From: JAAFHB01 sp038236995 | GTDB taxonomy: Bacteria > Bacteroidota > Bacteroidia > Bacteroidales > Prolixibacteraceae | Length of the DNA stretch: 64,000 bases | Assembly (NCBI GenBank): GCA_038236995.1 | Contig: JBBRZE010000003.1 | Span: forward strand, 62,001 to 126,000 | Direction of reading: 5' to 3' | Shown here: positions 53,588-62,723 of the stretch, piece by piece | Numbering within the stretch: the stretch's first letter is position 1 | Layout: each line of letters begins with the position of its first letter | Made by a program: the position numbers and the translations under genes | The notes under the pieces: model-generated | Database searches by the model: none | The model's input: only the letters and a program-made list of their open reading frames with translations | What the model was told of the DNA's origin: nothing

Positions 53588-54328
53588 TTATTTCTTCTTT
53601 GTAAATGTAATACCGCTTATCAACCTGTATTGTTTACTGGTAGCTCCGTAAGCCGATTTGACGTAAAGCTTGGAATCCATTGCGACATCAACCAACCCGG
53701 TTTTATCGGCATAAAGAACGATATCGCGTAGCTGACGGGCAGCTTCCAATTCGGCCTCCGCAGTAACACAAGCAGAGTTGACCCGTTTTAAATTATCGAG
53801 CCGCCCGCTGATCGCCTCCAGCGTAAGTTCAGCTTCATTTGTCTTGTAACCCACGATTGCATTCACCAACAAAACCAAATTCCTGTAATTTTCAATTTTG
53901 GTGTTAAAAGAACCGTTGCGCATTTTGTTCGTCCTTGCAGATTCCTCCTCTTCTGTACCCTCTTCTGTTTTGGCAGGCGGTTCAATCTCCGTTGCCCGCT
54001 GGTTACGGTATTCGCGAACAATGGAATCAGCATGTTCGATCGTTTGGGCCGGTGCATCCGAAATCCGTACCGCATTGATAAGACGCGTAACAAATGGGTC
54101 GAGCGCATCGAAAGCGATGTTTCTCGTTGTAGCGAAGTCGTCGTTGGTACGTTCAGCCAATGCCACCCCTAAAAGGACCTTGTCACCGCTTACTTTGATT
54201 TCTTTCTGGTTCTGAATTGAAAGCCTCGTGTCCGATGGATTAAACGCGGGATCAAAGGTGATTACCTTTTCCGTAAAAACTTCCATGTTGTCTACATTCT
54301 GTTGATTACTCCTTTTACTTGAGTTCAT
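53588..54328 (-). CDS. Hypothetical cytoplasmic protein, 246 aa
   Basis: I do not recognise a family. Soluble, with an acidic low-complexity insert (PPAKTEEGTEEEESARTNK, about 117-136) between two helical halves. The first half has a conserved-looking RTNDDFATTRNIAFDALDP, the second NYRNLVLLVNAIVGYKTNE and LTLEAISGRLDNLKRVNSA. No signal peptide or membrane segment. Its 3' side carries the terminator and the 42-bp repeat array, the same order as at 12.0-12.8 kb; its 5' side faces the small-RNA array. Confidence 0.65.
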   Translation of the reverse strand: MNSSKRSNQQNVDNMEVFTEKVITFDPAFNPSDTRLSIQNQKEIKVSGDKVLLGVALAERTNDDFATTRNIAFDALDPFVTRLINAVRISDAPAQTIEHADSIVREYRNQRATEIEPPAKTEEGTEEEESARTNKMRNGSFNTKIENYRNLVLLVNAIVGYKTNEAELTLEAISGRLDNLKRVNSACVTAEAELEAARQLRDIVLYADKTGLVDVAMDSKLYVKSAYGATSKQYRLISGITFTKKK

Positions 54329-54428
54329 GATTTCTGATTTTGTAGGTTTATATATCTATTTTTAGAACTGCATTTTAATAATGTGATTCAAAACTACAAA
54401 AGGTCATTTTTAACTAAAGCATAATAAT

Positions 54429-54460
54429 CGGATAGTTCCGTTTGTAACCGGAACTATCCG
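54429..54460. repeat. Perfect 12-bp inverted repeat
   Basis: CGGATAGTTCCG/CGGAACTATCCG (54429-54440 with 54449-54460) with an 8-nt loop. No T-run on either side, so it is not a standard terminator. It lies between the 246-aa gene and the first unit of the RNA array: a possible operator or mobile-element end. Confidence 0.6.
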
Positions 54461-54545
54461 GATATAAATGAATAAGTTGGTTGACTCGAAAAAAATTTAG
54501 CCTTTTATTTGGTTTTTGCTATTTTTCTTTTTTATTTTAGGGTGT

Positions 54546-54614
54546 CATAAATTAAAATTTGGAGTTAATAATCAGCGTCAGAAGAAGCCCCGGGAAACCG
54601 GGGCTTCGGTTTTT
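54546..54614 (+). ncRNA. Predicted small RNA 1 of the array
   Basis: -33 TTTG 54508-54511, 21-bp spacer, -7 box TATTTTAG 54533-54540 (one mismatch; the weakest of the five). Hairpin GAAGCCCCGG/CCGGGGCTTC (54584-54593 with 54598-54607) with a GAAA tetraloop, then GGTTTTT. Predicted RNA about 69 nt with an unstructured 38-nt 5' part. Ends are inferred from promoter and terminator positions. Confidence 0.55.
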
Positions 54615-54761
54615 ATCGGGATATTGTGTTCTGAAAGATGCAGCAGCGATGGATAACAGCGTTCTTCTTTGGGTCGACCCATTCCAATGAATTACAAATA
54701 ACAGATAAAAAAAATGGTTTTGGATTTGTTATTGACATTTCCATTTTTTAACTTTGCTAGG

Positions 54762-54830
54762 AATTCATAAGAAAGTTTTAAAGATTAGATTCAGATTGAA
54801 GAAGCCCCGGGAGACCGGGGCTTCTGTTTT
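54762..54830 (+). ncRNA. Predicted small RNA 2 of the array
   Basis: -33 TTTG 54725-54728, 20-bp spacer, -7 box TAACTTTG 54749-54756 (full match). Hairpin GAAGCCCCGG/CCGGGGCTTC at 54801-54810 and 54815-54824 with a GAGA loop, then TGTTTT. Its tail holds a perfect 8-bp stem CCCGGCAA/TTGCCGGG (54864-54871 with 54888-54895) around the conserved GGATAAAATCGTTC. Confidence 0.6.
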
Positions 54831-54987
54831 ATCCGGAAATGAGTACCCCAACCATCGTTGGTGCCCGGCAAAGGATAAAATCGTTCGTTGCCGGGTAAAT
54901 CCTGATGTTGAAGAATTACAGCTATTGGATTAAAATATTTTTGTATTTTATTGGTTATTGATCTAATTCTTTTTTAATTTTGATTTG

Positions 54988-55055
54988 TATTAAGTATTTA
55001 GAATAACAACCATTCTCGGAAGCCTCTGGTTGGGAAACCCGAGGCTTCCTTTTTT
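54988..55055 (+). ncRNA. Predicted small RNA 3 of the array
   Basis: -33 TTG 54951-54953, 21-bp spacer, -7 box TAATTTTG 54975-54982. Hairpin GGAAGCCTC/GAGGCTTCC (55018-55026 with 55041-55049), extended inside by GGTT/AACC with a GGGA loop, then six T. The stem sequence differs from units 1 and 2 but keeps pairing. Confidence 0.6.
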
Positions 55056-55215
55056 ATTGGAAATTCAATAAACACACCATTTGCGGTGTTTTGCAAGCCG
55101 ATATAGCGAGGGATAAAATTGTTCTTCCCGGGGTAGAGAAATAGTACCGGATTTCAACTAAAATATTTTTGTATTTTATTGGTTATTGATCTAATTCTTT
55201 TTTAATTTTGATCAT

Positions 55216-55280
55216 CCATTTTTAAATATTTGAGTTAGTAACAGGAAAAGTAGCCTCGGGAAACCGGGGCTACGATTTTT
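55216..55280 (+). ncRNA. Predicted small RNA 4 of the array
   Basis: -33 TTG 55179-55181, 21-bp spacer, -7 box TAATTTTG 55203-55210. Hairpin GTAGCCTCGG/CCGGGGCTAC (55250-55259 with 55264-55273), GAAA loop, then GATTTTT. Relative to unit 1 an A-T pair is replaced by T-A on both arms (compensatory change) and one C-G by T-G. Confidence 0.6.
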
Positions 55281-55437
55281 ATCGGGAATACCCGAACCAT
55301 GTGTTGTGCGCTGCGAGCTGCTGCGGCGAGGGATATAATTGTACTTCTTTGGGCCAAAACATTTATTCCGGTTTTTATTTAAAAATATCTTTGAATTTTA
55401 TTGGTTATTGATTAATTTATTTTTTAATTTTGATAGG

Positions 55438-55505
55438 AATTTAATAGGTTATTTAAAGGTTAAGGCAGATTTGTAGAAGCCCCGTTTGCGCGGGGCTTCC
55501 TTTTT
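55438..55505 (+). ncRNA. Predicted small RNA 5 of the array
   Basis: -33 TTG 55401-55403, 21-bp spacer, -7 box TAATTTTG 55425-55432. Hairpin GAAGCCCCG/CGGGGCTTC (55476-55484 with 55491-55499), TTTGCG loop, then C and five T. The tail folds as CGGCGAGG/CCTCGTTG (55554-55561 with 55574-55581; two G-T pairs) around GATAAAATTGTT. Confidence 0.6.
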
Positions 55506-55590
55506 ATAGGAATATTAGTAACCGAACCTTGTGCGGTGTTCTGCAAGCCGCTGCGGCGAGGGATAAAATTGTTCCTCGTTGGGTAGAAAG

Positions 55591-55948
55591 ATGGTTTTAT
55601 GCGGCTCCCCCCTGCCCCATGGATATATCGGACTATGCTGATCCCCCGGAGTCCGGTAAAAAATTAGATTATTTTTCGGTTTTTCATGACAGTCCGGCAG
55701 ATACTGCTCCCCCTAAAATTGAAAAAAGAGGTGAAAAAATCCGGAGCATGTTGACCCCCATTTGAGTTGCCGCTTGGGTTGGGTACAAATCCAACATCAC
55801 CGGAATATCCATCGTGTCGATGATCCTGATGGTCGTGGCTTCGCTCATGATTAGATTGGTTTAAAGTTAACTTCAATCACACAATCAATCAGCGGTTTAA
55901 AATGTTCATTAAAGCGGACATTCTTAATTTTGAAGGGATTTTATGTAC
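55591..55948. other. Stretch between the RNA array and the AIPR gene
   Basis: About 360 bp. Short open frames exist on both strands (for example 70 codons at 55664-55876 on the minus strand, rich in His/Asn/Gly) but none has a recognisable motif. The GC-rich middle (55600-55800) contrasts with the AT-rich operon that follows and may be the island's boundary. Confidence 0.4.
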
Positions 55949-58567
55949 CTAGATAGAATCGAATCCAGCATTAATAAGCTTTTGAAGATGTTTTCTAATG
56001 TTCATTTCATGAAATGGGTTTAATTTCTTAAGGCAATAAGCATAATCTGCTACATATTGGCGCTCACCTACAGATAAAACCTTATATTTCGAATCCCATT
56101 CAACCATCTTAACTAAAAAAGATTCATTAATAATTGTTTTCACTATTTTACCGGTGCTACAAGGATCCTTTTCCTTAAAGTAAAAGGACGCTTCACAAAT
56201 CTGTTTTACCATTGGTGCTGATCCTGATTTTAGTATATTACCAATTTGATCAAATACTGAAGCATATTTTATTCCTTTTGCCAATGCTTTCAAATATATC
56301 TTTTTAAATTCTAAGGCAATATCTATCTGATTTTCAATTGCATTATTATACAATTTTATAATAAAATCCAAAGTTTGAATTAATAATTCATCTGGCTCAA
56401 AAATTATTGTATCGAAAATTGATGGATTAGCGGATAAAATTCTATGAATTAGTTCACTTTCAAAATCAATATGTTTTTCATCGATATCTTCAATATGAAT
56501 AATTGATGATATGATCGAATCAATCTTTGCGTGATCGCTTGAAGTTAGATTTTCAGAAAAAAGATTTTTTAGTTTTGAATAGAAACCTGATCCATTAGAA
56601 TATATACCTATATTATCACTGATTAACTTAAAATCAACTAAGAGATTTTTATTAGATTTCAGATTTCTTTTTTCTAATTCTTCACAAGTAATTGTATATT
56701 TATCTAATATCTTTTTACTACTTATTGTTTGAATAAATGTATTTATTTCGCTACTACTTGAAATACTTGCCCATAACTCTTCCTTTTTTGAATATTCTCC
56801 ATAGTCATCGCTTGTAGAATAGATTTTAATCAGGTCATTCATTAATTTCATTAATTCTGTTAAATAATCTGTTAAATCATTTTCTAATCCTTCTTTAATC
56901 CAAATTTGCCTCAAATCAAAAATTCTTTTATCTGCACGATTTGAAGTGAAATTATAAAGGACTGAAATTGAATATGGAACTACAGCGGATCTAAGTTGAC
57001 CCATTGACGATTTACCCACTCCATATATTTTCTCCATTGTTCTGAATAGTTGAATTTTTGAAATCAATTCTTCATAAAAATTTCGATCAATAATTATGCG
57101 TTTTTTTCCTTTAATTTCATTACTGATATCTTCAATAAAATATCGGAATACTTTCTCTCCACCTTTTTTTATAACGTGAGGTCTATCACCCCAAGCGCAA
57201 TAAAATTTGCCAAGATCCTCTTTAGAAAATTTTCGAGCTGTTGGAAATTCCTTTACTTTTTCTTTTTTGCTTTTACCTTTAAATCTCAAAATAGTATCGA
57301 ATTCTCCTCTGGATTTTTCAAAGTACCATTTTAATCCTGTGGGTGTTAATATGCTTTCTGAAAGGGATTTGATTTTAATTAACTGTGGATTGCGGGATCT
57401 AAGATCTACATCAGTAACCTTTGTTTGTGAATTTGAATATTCACTAATCTTACTTATCAATTCATCAAGAGCTTCATCTGAAATTTCTTTAGCGATATTA
57501 ATTTTAGCCATAAGATTTACCTTACTTATATCAAATCCATCTCTTTTAGTGAAAAAAATTGTAGCTGTAGTCTGACCTCCATTCACAATTTGAAAATCTG
57601 ATAATGACCGAATAAAAGTTTTTCCAGATTCCATAAAAATATCACCTGCTGTTGAGGTAATTGTGAGGCCGTTATTATAAGCAATAAATTTTTCAGGCTC
57701 TTTTCTAATCGTCTCTCTTATGCTTTTATTTACTTTATTGTATTGAAGAAATGATCTAATGTTTTTTTCAAGAAGTCTTGTACTATGATCTAAATATAAT
57801 TTCGCAATAAGAGTTGCAGGCAGGACACATAAATAGGATTCAAAATTGACTTCATCGGCAGCTTTAATAACTTCGATGCTTCCACCATAAATATTTTCAA
57901 AATTAATATGCAATGGTTCTCTGCGACCTTGAGAAATTCGGATATTGTATAAAAAATTAAGATCAATTAATCTTTTCTTAATCAATAAGTTTTTCTTTTT
58001 CTGTTCATTATTCTTTTGGTAAGTAAGGGGAATTACTTCATCTTCAAAATCAATTTTTCTAGGTTGTGGTTGAGAACCTTGAAGTGAAACAGTTGCGGTT
58101 GCAGAAATCAAAAATATTTCGAATACATCAAATTGATCTGCACCAGCAGAAGAAGAAATTTGCGAAATCAAAGCTCGTGCAGGATCGGCATCCTGAATCT
58201 CATCATTTAAATGACCTTTAATTCCTTTATCAATAAACTTAGTTCCTCTTTTAAATTGATTGTCATAGTATGCTTTAGTAGAGATTTGAAGTTCTGAATT
58301 TTTAGTTGATAAATCCATTGATGACTCATCAATTAAAAATAGTTGTAATCTTTCACCAGATTCATTAACACAATATGCATTAATCTTCATTTTATCTACA
58401 ACTGACTTGAAATAAGAGTTGTTAAAATCTTCTGAGTCAACAAGTTTTGCATCAAGCATTGATGGCAATACCTTTGATAATAAAAGTGATTCCTGGATAA
58501 ATCCTTCTTCATCTTTGGATTGATCCATCAATTCATCCCTGTAATTAAAATATTCAGTTGTAATCAT
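55949..58567 (-). CDS. AIPR-family (abortive phage infection) protein
   Basis: Large cytoplasmic protein of 872 residues with the AIPR domain: EKNIRSFLQYNKVNKSI (about 268-284), KFIAYNNGLTITS (293-305) and FQIVNGGQTTATIFF (325-339), followed by KINIAKEISDEALDELISKI. The domain was first linked to phage-abortive proteins and is common in restriction-like operons; its biochemistry is not settled. The C-terminal 350 residues are helical and unrecognised. Last gene of a four-gene minus-strand operon; its start overlaps the nuclease gene by 14 bp. AT-rich codon usage sets it apart from the genes at lower coordinates. Confidence 0.88.
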   Translation of the reverse strand: MITTEYFNYRDELMDQSKDEEGFIQESLLLSKVLPSMLDAKLVDSEDFNNSYFKSVVDKMKINAYCVNESGERLQLFLIDESSMDLSTKNSELQISTKAYYDNQFKRGTKFIDKGIKGHLNDEIQDADPARALISQISSSAGADQFDVFEIFLISATATVSLQGSQPQPRKIDFEDEVIPLTYQKNNEQKKKNLLIKKRLIDLNFLYNIRISQGRREPLHINFENIYGGSIEVIKAADEVNFESYLCVLPATLIAKLYLDHSTRLLEKNIRSFLQYNKVNKSIRETIRKEPEKFIAYNNGLTITSTAGDIFMESGKTFIRSLSDFQIVNGGQTTATIFFTKRDGFDISKVNLMAKINIAKEISDEALDELISKISEYSNSQTKVTDVDLRSRNPQLIKIKSLSESILTPTGLKWYFEKSRGEFDTILRFKGKSKKEKVKEFPTARKFSKEDLGKFYCAWGDRPHVIKKGGEKVFRYFIEDISNEIKGKKRIIIDRNFYEELISKIQLFRTMEKIYGVGKSSMGQLRSAVVPYSISVLYNFTSNRADKRIFDLRQIWIKEGLENDLTDYLTELMKLMNDLIKIYSTSDDYGEYSKKEELWASISSSSEINTFIQTISSKKILDKYTITCEELEKRNLKSNKNLLVDFKLISDNIGIYSNGSGFYSKLKNLFSENLTSSDHAKIDSIISSIIHIEDIDEKHIDFESELIHRILSANPSIFDTIIFEPDELLIQTLDFIIKLYNNAIENQIDIALEFKKIYLKALAKGIKYASVFDQIGNILKSGSAPMVKQICEASFYFKEKDPCSTGKIVKTIINESFLVKMVEWDSKYKVLSVGERQYVADYAYCLKKLNPFHEMNIRKHLQKLINAGFDSI

Positions 58568-59537
58568 TTCCGTATTTTTTTACTTCAATTAGAAAATTAT
58601 CTAATGTGTTTATTCTTAAATCGTACTTTAGCTTTGTTATTTCTTTTGGTAGGTTGGAAACCGAAAGCTTAGGAAACCCTTCAATCCCACAATTATAAGT
58701 GTTTGTTCTGACAACAATATATCTATAATTGTTGTATTCTTTTGAAGATTCAATTGTTAGCCCTTTTTGAATTAGTGCGCGATATAGAACAGATAAATCA
58801 CCATTTTTCCCCCTGATGACTTGAAGAATTTCATTTAATAAGTCGAAAATTGATTTGCCATTATTAAAATCAGTTAATATTGACACAACAAGTAAGTCTA
58901 AATCTTTATCAAATTTTTGTTCTAGTTGATATTCACTCGATATTCTTACAGTGGATTTTGATGCTTCTTTAGTTTTTATTTCGATGTTCTTTTTGTCAAA
59001 AATAAAATCATTTGTTGTATCAAAAGGTCCTTTCCATGAATCTAGTATATTATTGATATTTGATGGATTTGATTGGTCTAAAAACTCTCTGAGAACAAAT
59101 AGTTCACCAAACAAGCCTTTGATTTCTTCGGTCGATAATTTTGAATTTAATCTATCATCAAAAAATTCAGACCATTTATAAAACGAATTAATCAGTTCTT
59201 TTGAGGAATCCTTTGCTTCAGGTATATTTCGAATTTTTGAATAGAGTGAAAGAATCAAATCATTGAAAAGATCAATGAAATTAAAATCGTTTAACTTAAT
59301 AAGAATGAGATTTTTGAATTTTAGATATTCAATTTTCAATTTCTCTTTATCGGTTCCTTTTAATCGAATCTCAATATCGGTAGGTAAAAACAATAAAAGA
59401 CATCTATACCCATCTTCATCAGTGGCTATAAATAAATCAGGAGTACATTCAGCAGAAATCCTTAATGCTTTAAATCCTTTATGATCTTGGGATTTTGAAA
59501 TATTTTCCCACTTATTATTTAAATCATTGATATCCAT
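58554..59537 (-). CDS. PD-(D/E)XK motif nuclease-like protein (DUF4420 type)
   Basis: 327 residues of the 'PD-(D/E)XK motif protein' family found with Z1 and AIPR proteins. Visible core: Glu145 in GLFGELFVL, WKGP at 168-171, Asp177 and then the Glu186-x-Lys188 pair in NIEIKTKEA, a plausible D-(x)n-ExK active site for Mg-dependent DNA cleavage. A conserved SSEYQLEQ follows. Its start abuts the Z1 stop and its stop overlaps the AIPR start, showing strict co-expression. Predicted as the DNA-cutting subunit of the system (inference). Confidence 0.85.
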   Translation of the reverse strand: MDINDLNNKWENISKSQDHKGFKALRISAECTPDLFIATDEDGYRCLLLFLPTDIEIRLKGTDKEKLKIEYLKFKNLILIKLNDFNFIDLFNDLILSLYSKIRNIPEAKDSSKELINSFYKWSEFFDDRLNSKLSTEEIKGLFGELFVLREFLDQSNPSNINNILDSWKGPFDTTNDFIFDKKNIEIKTKEASKSTVRISSEYQLEQKFDKDLDLLVVSILTDFNNGKSIFDLLNEILQVIRGKNGDLSVLYRALIQKGLTIESSKEYNNYRYIVVRTNTYNCGIEGFPKLSVSNLPKEITKLKYDLRINTLDNFLIEVKKYGNDYN

Positions 59538-62500
59538 CTAAATTTCATTTGAATCATTTAAAATCTCTTCATCATCACCAATCTCAATGTCTGACTCTTC
59601 GTCTAAATCCAAGTCATAATCACCTTGCATATAGATACCACCCGGATCATCTTCAATGGGGGGAAATCCAATGGCATATCCCACGAGTGGTATTTCCAAT
59701 TTAATATCCTCTTTTTTATAATATTCCTCAAATTCTCTCTTTGTTGTAGGATTCTCTGAATTTTTACCTTCTTGATTAAATGCGAAACGTGAATCGAAAA
59801 GATAAATAATAAGAAGACCTTGGTTTTCAGTCATTCTTTCACGGTAATATCGCTCTGGTATTGTTTTCGATTTTTCAGCTAGCGTCCTAGCTTCAGCATC
59901 GGATAATGTTTTATCCTTTTTTTGAAATTCGTTAGCTTTGTTTATGTAAAATGATTCTTTAGCTTTGATTTTTTCTTTATCTGAAAGGAGTATTGCTAAA
60001 TCAGTATTTGCAGAAATAATGTTAGCATTCTTACCACTTGCTTTAAAAATGCCTTTTTCTAAAAATGAAATGTCATCTGGATTTTTATTTGGACCAGATC
60101 TTCTGGCTAGGTATACTTCATCTATTAATCCTAGCTTTAGATTTAATTCTTTAGCAAACATCTTATTAGGAGAATTACCTGTGACTTTCAAGGCAACAGT
60201 CCAATTATTTAGAAATCCTTTTTCATTACATAAGGCAATAAATTTTGGCATATTTATATTTCTTCCAAAACCATCATCAAAATTATTTGGTTGATTTTTT
60301 AGAATGTTTATAATATCTATTCCATCAGTAGAATAACAAAGTAGTCCATCTTTCTCAAAACTAAAACGAGGGGCAATGTTTTCCTTAAAATTATTCCAGA
60401 TTTTTTCAATTGGAACTTTTTTAACAATGAAATTTGTTGTCATTTCTAATTGATCTTGGTAAGACCATTTTACTTCAATCGAATTTTTAAGTATCGATGG
60501 ACGTGTTATCTTGAGTGTGCCAGGGTGTTTTCTTACTCTTAAAACAAAGCTTTTAGGATCTTTCCCTTTTTCCTCCATCTTCTTAAATTCAGTTTCTAAT
60601 TCCTCAATACATCTTGTTGTTGAGTTGAATTTGTCTAATGAATCCAATGTAGTAAATATCTTACAACAATCGATGTACCCAGGTCGATATCCAAACCAGC
60701 GCCCCATCTGAAGTAATGTATCTGAATAATTTGTCGTTCTGATAAAATAGTTAATTGTAAGTCCTTCTAAAGTGAATCCGCGTGATAACCTATTTCCACC
60801 AATAGCTATTATTTTCTTTGGTGAATTTTTAGAGTATTCAAGCTTATCAGCTGTCATGCTATTTATTGCTTTAACCTCAAGACCAGCAACAGCTTCTGGC
60901 AGAAATTTCTTTAAAGAATCAAATACAATAGGAATCAAAAATTCATCTTCATATCCGACAGGCAGATAGCATTTTATATGTTCTACGATGTGAGCATAAT
61001 ATCGATACCAAGTTTTTTCTAATTCAAAATAGATAGAGTCTTTTCTTGAAGGATTGTCGCTAGTTAAATCAGAAATAATAATATTAACATATTTAATTAC
61101 TAAGCCTTTTGTAGTGTTTTGCCAAAAAGTAAATCGTGATATATGAATTAGCATTGTATTGTGAGGCTGAAATAATTCGGATTTTTCCATTATCGGGATT
61201 CGACTCTCTCTTATTGCAAGAGCAAGAATGAAACACTTTACAGCATCTTTTAATGAATTAGGCAATTCTTTTGGAAATTTATCATCTTTAACTGGAGCCC
61301 AGGTCCCTTTTTTATAATCTGGGTAAGTGTGAAATTCCAGATACCCAACATTATCATATTTTTCTTTCCATTCCTCGATACTAGTGATGTTTTCTATGCC
61401 GACTATTTCTCCTTCGTCGTTTTTATAAACTCTACTAGGAAAATTATCAATATAATCATTAACGGGAGCTGCTACCAAGGGGATTTTTTCATTTTCATCT
61501 GTTTCATTTTCGATTGGTTTAATCGTCTCAAAAATTTGTTTGGCACCAACATAGTTTGATGGGGGTTCTAATAATTCTATAAAATCATCAGGGAAGATGT
61601 TGCCTTCTCTGTTTAACTCAATCTCGATTGATTCTCCTTTAACTTTATATTTTTCTATATGTTTAAACTCAGGTTCATCATTTCTGTCTTGCAATACATT
61701 AGCGAAAGGGGTAGCGGTGTAGCCCAGATATGTTTTAATATTAAACAATGCTAAAAGTACTCGAATTTGGCTATTCGTTTTACTAGCATATTCTCTTCCG
61801 CTTGCCCCTAAATTATTTAAAGATGCATTATCTGCTTCATCGTCTAAGATCAAAAGAGGAATATTGTGTTTTTCCTTGTCTTTATCAAGAGAGTCATGCA
61901 ACCATACGATTAGATTTCTTAGAACACTGACATTCTTTTTACAAACTAGAACATATTTATCATTTAGCGTAAAATCAAGTTCTTTAGTAGTTTTGCCAAA
62001 ATCTTTTTGGTACGAAGTAATTGATTTTATTTGAATTACAGATGAGTCACCTAATTGACCAAATCTCACTATTTCTCCAACACCTTTCTTGCCTGTACTT
62101 TCTGAAGAATCATCAACACCTTCTCCTATTACCTCTGATTCAATCCTTTTTTGTGTCTGCCTACGTAAATCTTCCATAATTCCAGAAAGCACAATAATAA
62201 GAACATATCCAGAATCAATTGCCCGATTAATTACAGCATTGAAATTTCCTGTTTTTCCAGATTGTACTTCCCCAACAACAAGACCTTTTTTATAACTGAC
62301 ATTTTTTGATTTAGGATCTGCAATCTTCTTTATTATTGATAAACTTGATCTTCGGGTTTCATCAACTACTTTTTGAGATCTACCGCTCCTAATTAAGTAT
62401 CTATAATATCGCTCTGAATAGTCCCACGAAATATCAGAATCACGCTTTTCATCTAACCAAGAAATAAAACCCTTTTTTGTTAATGAACGACTAATGCCAG

Positions 62501-62714
62501 GATCAATGGTATTTACCGATAGATATTCTCTTTTTGCTGTTTCAAAGTATGTTTCTAATGTAATATCATCAACAATAATTAATCCGCAATAAAATCCGGC
62601 CTTATGTATATCATCTTTAATGGAAGTAAATAATAAGTCAATGAACTCTTTATTACCATTAACTTTTTTAACTTCTTGTTGAATGCGATTTTTAAATAAA
62701 TCAATGTAATTCAT
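59538..62714 (-). CDS. Z1-domain superfamily II helicase-like ATPase
   Basis: 1058 residues. Helicase motifs in order: Walker A GEVQSGKT (148-155), DDEAD Walker B (291-295), GYTATPFA (331-338), then the Z1 hallmark NRLSRGFTLEGL (641-652) and arginine-finger motif QMGRWFGYR (669-677). A strongly acidic C-terminal tail (about 1035-1058) may mimic DNA or bind a partner. Family knowledge: Z1 proteins accompany MutL/MORC-type GHKL ATPases and nuclease-fold proteins in restriction-like systems (Iyer, Abhiman and Aravind). Probably translocates DNA for the nuclease. Nine bp separate it from the ATPase gene. Confidence 0.9.
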   Translation of the reverse strand: MNYIDLFKNRIQQEVKKVNGNKEFIDLLFTSIKDDIHKAGFYCGLIIVDDITLETYFETAKREYLSVNTIDPGISRSLTKKGFISWLDEKRDSDISWDYSERYYRYLIRSGRSQKVVDETRRSSLSIIKKIADPKSKNVSYKKGLVVGEVQSGKTGNFNAVINRAIDSGYVLIIVLSGIMEDLRRQTQKRIESEVIGEGVDDSSESTGKKGVGEIVRFGQLGDSSVIQIKSITSYQKDFGKTTKELDFTLNDKYVLVCKKNVSVLRNLIVWLHDSLDKDKEKHNIPLLILDDEADNASLNNLGASGREYASKTNSQIRVLLALFNIKTYLGYTATPFANVLQDRNDEPEFKHIEKYKVKGESIEIELNREGNIFPDDFIELLEPPSNYVGAKQIFETIKPIENETDENEKIPLVAAPVNDYIDNFPSRVYKNDEGEIVGIENITSIEEWKEKYDNVGYLEFHTYPDYKKGTWAPVKDDKFPKELPNSLKDAVKCFILALAIRESRIPIMEKSELFQPHNTMLIHISRFTFWQNTTKGLVIKYVNIIISDLTSDNPSRKDSIYFELEKTWYRYYAHIVEHIKCYLPVGYEDEFLIPIVFDSLKKFLPEAVAGLEVKAINSMTADKLEYSKNSPKKIIAIGGNRLSRGFTLEGLTINYFIRTTNYSDTLLQMGRWFGYRPGYIDCCKIFTTLDSLDKFNSTTRCIEELETEFKKMEEKGKDPKSFVLRVRKHPGTLKITRPSILKNSIEVKWSYQDQLEMTTNFIVKKVPIEKIWNNFKENIAPRFSFEKDGLLCYSTDGIDIINILKNQPNNFDDGFGRNINMPKFIALCNEKGFLNNWTVALKVTGNSPNKMFAKELNLKLGLIDEVYLARRSGPNKNPDDISFLEKGIFKASGKNANIISANTDLAILLSDKEKIKAKESFYINKANEFQKKDKTLSDAEARTLAEKSKTIPERYYRERMTENQGLLIIYLFDSRFAFNQEGKNSENPTTKREFEEYYKKEDIKLEIPLVGYAIGFPPIEDDPGGIYMQGDYDLDLDEESDIEIGDDEEILNDSNEI

Positions 62715-62723
62715 AAAGCGTAA

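Larger units (their letters stand above)
54508..55590 (+). repeat. Five-unit tandem array of promoter-hairpin-tail modules
   Basis: Five successive units with -7 boxes at 54533, 54749, 54975, 55203 and 55425 (periods 216, 226, 228, 222 bp). Each has a -33 TTG/TTTG, a 20-21-bp spacer, the -7 box, a variable 30-38-nt leader, a GC-rich hairpin with a T-tract, and a conserved tail around GGATAAAATTGTTC. Units 3 and 4 share more than 50 identical bases over the promoter. No supported ORF. The tail is also present after the last unit, so it belongs to the module rather than to the next promoter. Confidence 0.85.

Noticed and set aside
54508..55590. Integron attC sites
   Set aside because: GTTGGGT-like words occur, but matching RYYYAAC boxes at fixed positions, cassette ORFs and an integrase are all missing.
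54508..55590. Retron or other reverse-transcriptase-linked non-coding RNA
   Set aside because: No reverse transcriptase gene is present in the neighbourhood.
55664..55876. 70-codon minus-strand gene next to the AIPR gene
   Set aside because: His/Asn-rich low-complexity translation with no motif, and an overlapping alternative frame is equally open. Not supportable.
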